A stretch of 8,088 nt of DNA from Angelakisella sp. (GTDB lineage: Bacteria > Bacillota > Clostridia > Oscillospirales > Ruminococcaceae). The stretch covers positions 1-8,088 of the forward strand of contig JAAWGY010000094.1 of NCBI GenBank assembly GCA_022795575.1, in the 5' to 3' direction. The notes under the pieces were generated by a model. That model worked only from the letters and a program-made list of their open reading frames with translations. It did no database searches and was not told the origin of the DNA. Shown one piece after another: positions 5,749 through 8,088 of the stretch (within the stretch, counting starts at the first letter, position 1; each line of letters starts with the position of its first letter). A program made the position numbers and the translations under genes.

Positions 5749-6012
5749 ATGTTTGTGAAAGAAGTTACCGTTCAGAATCACGTCGGCCTCCACGCAAGAC
5801 CCGCTACCTTCTTTATCCAGAAGGCCAACGAGTTTAAGTCCTCCATCTGGGTGGAAAAAGAGGAGCGGCGGGTCAACGCCAAGAGCCTCCTTGGTGTCCT
5901 GTCCCTGGGGATCGTGGGCGGCACCAGCATCAAGGTCATTGCCGATGGCGCCGACGAGCAGCAGGCGGTGGAGTCTCTGGTGAAGCTGGTGGCTTCCGGC
6001 TTCTCCGAGTAA
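5749..6012 (+). CDS. ptsH: HPr phosphocarrier protein of the PTS
   Basis: HPr passes phosphate from enzyme I to the sugar-specific EIIA domains of the phosphotransferase system. The 87-residue protein has the active-site segment NHVGLHARPA with His15, and the regulatory segment VNAKSLLGVLSLGI with Ser46, the target of HPr kinase/phosphorylase in Firmicutes. Both residues fall at the canonical numbers, so dual control (transport through His15, CcpA co-repression through Ser46) is expected from family knowledge. AAGGAGA (5734-5740) precedes the ATG at 8-nt spacing. It has its own promoter and a strong terminator after it. ptsI is not adjacent, so this is a stand-alone HPr; a specialised HPr-like role cannot be excluded. 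Confidence 0.95.
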   Translation: MFVKEVTVQNHVGLHARPATFFIQKANEFKSSIWVEKEERRVNAKSLLGVLSLGIVGGTSIKVIADGADEQQAVESLVKLVASGFSE

Positions 6013-6030
6013 GCCTTTTGCGACAAAGCG

Positions 6031-6080
6031 AAAAAGCTGGCCGTCCTGTCCCCGCAAGGTGGGGGGCAGGGCGGCTTTTT
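6031..6080 (+). terminator. Intrinsic terminator after the HPr gene
   Basis: The outer stem AAAAAGCTG (6031-6039) pairs with CGGCTTTTT (6072-6080), including one G-U pair. After a small asymmetric internal loop, CCTGTCCCC (6045-6053) pairs with the GGGGCAGG-type arm at about 6062-6070 around a short loop. The five-T run at 6076-6080 ends the structure. This fits an intrinsic terminator 18 bp after the HPr stop. It lies only 21 bp before the next start codon with no promoter between. Confidence 0.8.
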
Positions 6081-6101
6081 GCCGGAGGAAAGGAGCCCGC
6101 C

Positions 6102-7445
6102 ATGACAAAAAGCAACCGTCCCCGCCTGCGCTGCGCCGCCCTGATGCTGGCGCTGCTGCTGTCAGCCTGCGCCGCGCCTCCCCAGCCCCTGCCGGAGCCC
6201 GTTCTGCCGGCCCGGGAGGCCCCCCTGACCCTTGCGGTGGCCACCGACCTCCACTTCCTGCCGGAGCGCCTGGTGCGGGACGGAGAGGCCTTCCACGCCG
6301 CCTGGGCCTACGGGGACGGCAAGCAGATCAACCACATTACCGCCCTGACAGAGGCCCTGGTGGACCAGCTGCTGGCCGACCCCCCGGACGGGGTGATCCT
6401 TACCGGGGACCTGACCCTGAACGGGGAGCGGGAGGGCCACCTGGAGCTGGCCCGGCGGCTGCTGCCCCTGCGGCAGGCGGGCATCCCGGTTTTGGTCATC
6501 CCGGGCAACCACGATATCGGCAACGCCTTTGCCGCGGGCTACAACCGGGGCAAGACCTACAGCGTCCGGACGGTGGGGGCGGAGGAATTCGCCGAGATCT
6601 ACCGGGAGTTTGGCTACGGCCAGGCCATCAGCCGGGATACCGCCAGCCTCAGCTACACCTACCCCCTTTCGGAGGGGCTGTGGGCGGTGATGCTGGATAC
6701 CAACAAATACGACCGCCAGGGGGCGATGAGCATCCCGGACAACGCCGGGGCCCTGCCGGAGGAGACACTCCGCTGGCTGGAGGGCCAGCTACAGGCGGCC
6801 AAGGCCCAGGGGGTGGAGGTGATCACCGCCACCCATCACGGCCTGGTGGACCACAGCGAACGGCTGCGTCAGGGCTACACCCTGGATAACGCCCCGGCGG
6901 CAAGGGCGCTGCTGGAGGCCTACGGCGTCCCCCTCAATCTCAGCGGCCACGTCCACATCCAGGACATTGCCCGGGAGGGGGGGCTGTACGACATCGCCAC
7001 CAGCTCCTACGCCGTCTACACCAACCAGTACGGCGTCATCGACTACCTGCCGGGGGAGAGCATCTCCTACCACACCCGGGAGGTGGATGTGGAGGGCTGG
7101 GCTGCCCGCACCGGCTCCAAAGATCCGGAGCTGCTGGGCTTTGAGCAATACAGCTACGACTTTTTCTACGACGTATCCTATCAGCGGTCCTGGTCCAGCC
7201 TTTACCAGGCCCAGCTCAACAAGGACGCCGACCTGGAGCTGATGGCCCAGACCATGGCCATCCTCAACCCCGCCTACTTCAGCGGCTACGCCGCCCAGCT
7301 GCGGGAGGAGGTAAAGGCCAGCGACCACTACGCCATGTGGCGCAAGCACAGCGGCTTTGCTCCCATCGGCTACATCAACAGTATGCTGGCCCCCCGGGAG
7401 CTGGACCCCCGGCAGGTGGTCATTCCACTAAGGGAGGGGCAATGA
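6102..7445 (+). CDS. Calcineurin-like metallophosphoesterase lipoprotein
   Basis: This 447-residue exported protein has a basic start (residues 1-10), a hydrophobic stretch LMLALLL (14-20) and a lipobox LSAC with Cys23, so it should be lipid-anchored on the outer face of the membrane. A proline-rich linker follows. The binuclear-metal motifs of the calcineurin-like family are complete: D49-L-H51, GD at 102-103, GNHD at 135-138, THH at 244-246 and GHVH at 282-285. Residues 330-447 form a C-terminal extension of unknown role. The substrate is unknown: phosphodiester, phosphomonoester or nucleotide hydrolysis are all possible. The start at ATG 6102 has AAAGGAG (6089-6095) 6 nt upstream; an in-frame upstream extension to 6018 would run through the terminator and is rejected. 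The stop overlaps the next gene as ATGA. Confidence 0.93.
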   Translation: MTKSNRPRLRCAALMLALLLSACAAPPQPLPEPVLPAREAPLTLAVATDLHFLPERLVRDGEAFHAAWAYGDGKQINHITALTEALVDQLLADPPDGVILTGDLTLNGEREGHLELARRLLPLRQAGIPVLVIPGNHDIGNAFAAGYNRGKTYSVRTVGAEEFAEIYREFGYGQAISRDTASLSYTYPLSEGLWAVMLDTNKYDRQGAMSIPDNAGALPEETLRWLEGQLQAAKAQGVEVITATHHGLVDHSERLRQGYTLDNAPAARALLEAYGVPLNLSGHVHIQDIAREGGLYDIATSSYAVYTNQYGVIDYLPGESISYHTREVDVEGWAARTGSKDPELLGFEQYSYDFFYDVSYQRSWSSLYQAQLNKDADLELMAQTMAILNPAYFSGYAAQLREEVKASDHYAMWRKHSGFAPIGYINSMLAPRELDPRQVVIPLREGQ

Positions 7446-7942
7446 AGCGGATCATCGTAGTTGGCAGCCCCGGGGCGGGCAAAAGCACCTTTGCCCGGCG
7501 GCTGGGGGAGCTTACCGGTCTGCCGGTACACCACCTGGATCTCCTCTGGCACCGGCCGGACCGCAGCAACAGCACTCAGGCGGAGTTTGACGCAGCCTTG
7601 GGGGAGCTGCTACAGGGGGAGGGGTGGATTATTGACGGCAACTACTCCCGGACACTGGAGCTGCGGATGGAGGCCTGCGACACGGTCTTTTTTCTGGACT
7701 ATCCCCTTGATGTCTGTCTGGCGGGGGCACGGGACAGGATCGGGAAAAAGCGGGAGGATTTCCCTTATCTGGAGACCGAGCTGGACCCGGAGTTTTACCA
7801 GTGGATCCTGGACTTTCCCAAGGACCACCTGCCCCGGCTGTACCGGCTGGTGGAGCGGTACCGGGGGAGCAGGGAGGTTGTGGTTTTCCATAGCCGGGGG
7901 GAGGCGGAGGCGTACCTGGCGGCGTGGCAGCAGGGCTTTTAG
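7442..7942 (+). CDS. Small P-loop adenylate-kinase-like protein
   Basis: This 166-residue cytoplasmic P-loop protein resembles the adenylate kinase-related group often labelled 'DNA topology modulation protein' (FlaR-like). It has Walker A GSPGAGKST (8-16), then VHHLDLLWHRP (29-39), the group-typical EGWIIDGNYS (60-69), a Walker-B-like hydrophobic strand TVFFLDYP (81-88), and a VVVFHSRGEAEAYL ending (146-159). An arginine/lysine-rich segment DRIGKKR (98-104) fits a lid. It is shorter than true adenylate kinase (about 215 residues) and is unlikely to be Adk; the substrate is unknown. The ATG overlaps the phosphoesterase stop, with GGGAGGGG (7432-7439) as binding site at short spacing, so the pair is probably translationally coupled. 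Confidence 0.9.
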   Translation: MKRIIVVGSPGAGKSTFARRLGELTGLPVHHLDLLWHRPDRSNSTQAEFDAALGELLQGEGWIIDGNYSRTLELRMEACDTVFFLDYPLDVCLAGARDRIGKKREDFPYLETELDPEFYQWILDFPKDHLPRLYRLVERYRGSREVVVFHSRGEAEAYLAAWQQGF

Positions 7943-8002
7943 AGCGGGGGGCCGAAATGTGCCCGCCACCCCCCCGGGAAGCGCAGCAGCTGTCCCACAG
8001 GT
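7943..8002. other. Non-coding gap after the kinase-like gene
   Basis: No gene is seen. A C-run at 7969-7975 can pair with the G-run at 7946-7951 just after the stop, and CTGT/ACAG surrounds CCC near 7990-8000. Neither is followed by a T-run, so no standard terminator closes the phosphoesterase-kinase unit before the repeat begins. Confidence 0.4.
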
Positions 8003-8085
8003 TGTGCCCGCCCGGGCCACCGGGCCGCAGGTCCAGGGCCGCGCAGGCCCTGGTCGCTCCCGCAGGAGCGAAACTCCCCAGGACG
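8003..8085 (-). repeat. 83-bp structured repeat, right copy, inverted
   Basis: This is the inverted partner of 33-115, differing at one base. The three hairpins are kept; the third loop reads TGGC in the sense of the left copy instead of TAGC. The match stops three bases before the window edge, so a longer shared region outside the window cannot be excluded on this side, although the left copy diverges at the same point. Both copies have their CGTCCTGGGG end facing outward. It begins 60 bp after the kinase-like gene stop. Confidence 0.9.
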
Positions 8086-8088
8086 ACT

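Noticed and set aside
6018..6101. 28-residue N-terminal extension of the phosphoesterase
   Set aside because: It runs through the HPr terminator and would bury the lipoprotein signal peptide.
6059..6889. 276-codon frame inside the phosphoesterase gene
   Set aside because: Low-complexity Gly/Pro/Arg/Ala translation in a shifted frame, with no plausible independent start; a GC-driven shadow.
33..8085. Composite transposon or integrative element bounded by the inverted repeats
   Set aside because: The content is core SRP and ribosome-maturation genes in canonical order, with no transposase, integrase or visible target-site duplication.

Overview
The window looks like a core chromosomal segment from a GC-rich Firmicute. 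The gene order ylxM-ffh-rpsP-khpA-rimM-trmD, near-consensus sigma-A promoters, strong AGGAGG-type ribosome binding sites and an HPr carrying both His15 and Ser46 are typical of that phylum. The high GC and heavy use of GCC, CTG and CCC codons suggest a gut-type Clostridia lineage such as Oscillospirales; this taxon is an inference from style, not a database match. All nine confidently identified genes, and one unrecognised membrane protein gene, lie on the + strand.

Layout. Positions 1-336 hold no gene. They contain an 83-bp structured repeat (33-115), a perfect TTGACA-N17-TATAAT promoter (214-242) and a structured leader. Positions 337-4026 hold the signal recognition particle / ribosome maturation operon: YlxM, Ffh, ribosomal protein S16, the KH-domain RNA-binding protein KhpA, the 16S maturation factor RimM and the tRNA m1G37 methyltransferase TrmD. 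A terminator-like hairpin lies inside it, just before rimM. Positions 4056-5587 hold two membrane protein genes, one unrecognised and more AT-leaning, the other a DUF554 protein. Position 5673 begins an extended -10 promoter for a stand-alone HPr gene (5749-6012), which is followed by a strong terminator. Positions 6102-7942 hold a two-gene unit: a lipoprotein calcineurin-like phosphoesterase, overlapping by four bases with a small P-loop adenylate-kinase-like protein. Positions 7943-8088 are non-coding and end in a second, inverted copy of the 83-bp repeat (8003-8085).

The first six genes serve co-translational protein targeting, ribosome assembly and tRNA modification, and are plausibly co-transcribed. 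HPr connects to sugar uptake and carbon regulation. The phosphoesterase would act outside the membrane, and its kinase-like partner inside.

The most unusual signals are non-coding: (1) the near-identical 83-bp inverted repeats, each folding into three consecutive hairpins; (2) terminator-like hairpins placed about 20 nt before the rimM and phosphoesterase start codons with no visible promoter in between; (3) a possible ribosome-site-sequestering switch in the ylxM leader. No CRISPR array, transposase, phage gene, tRNA or rRNA is visible.
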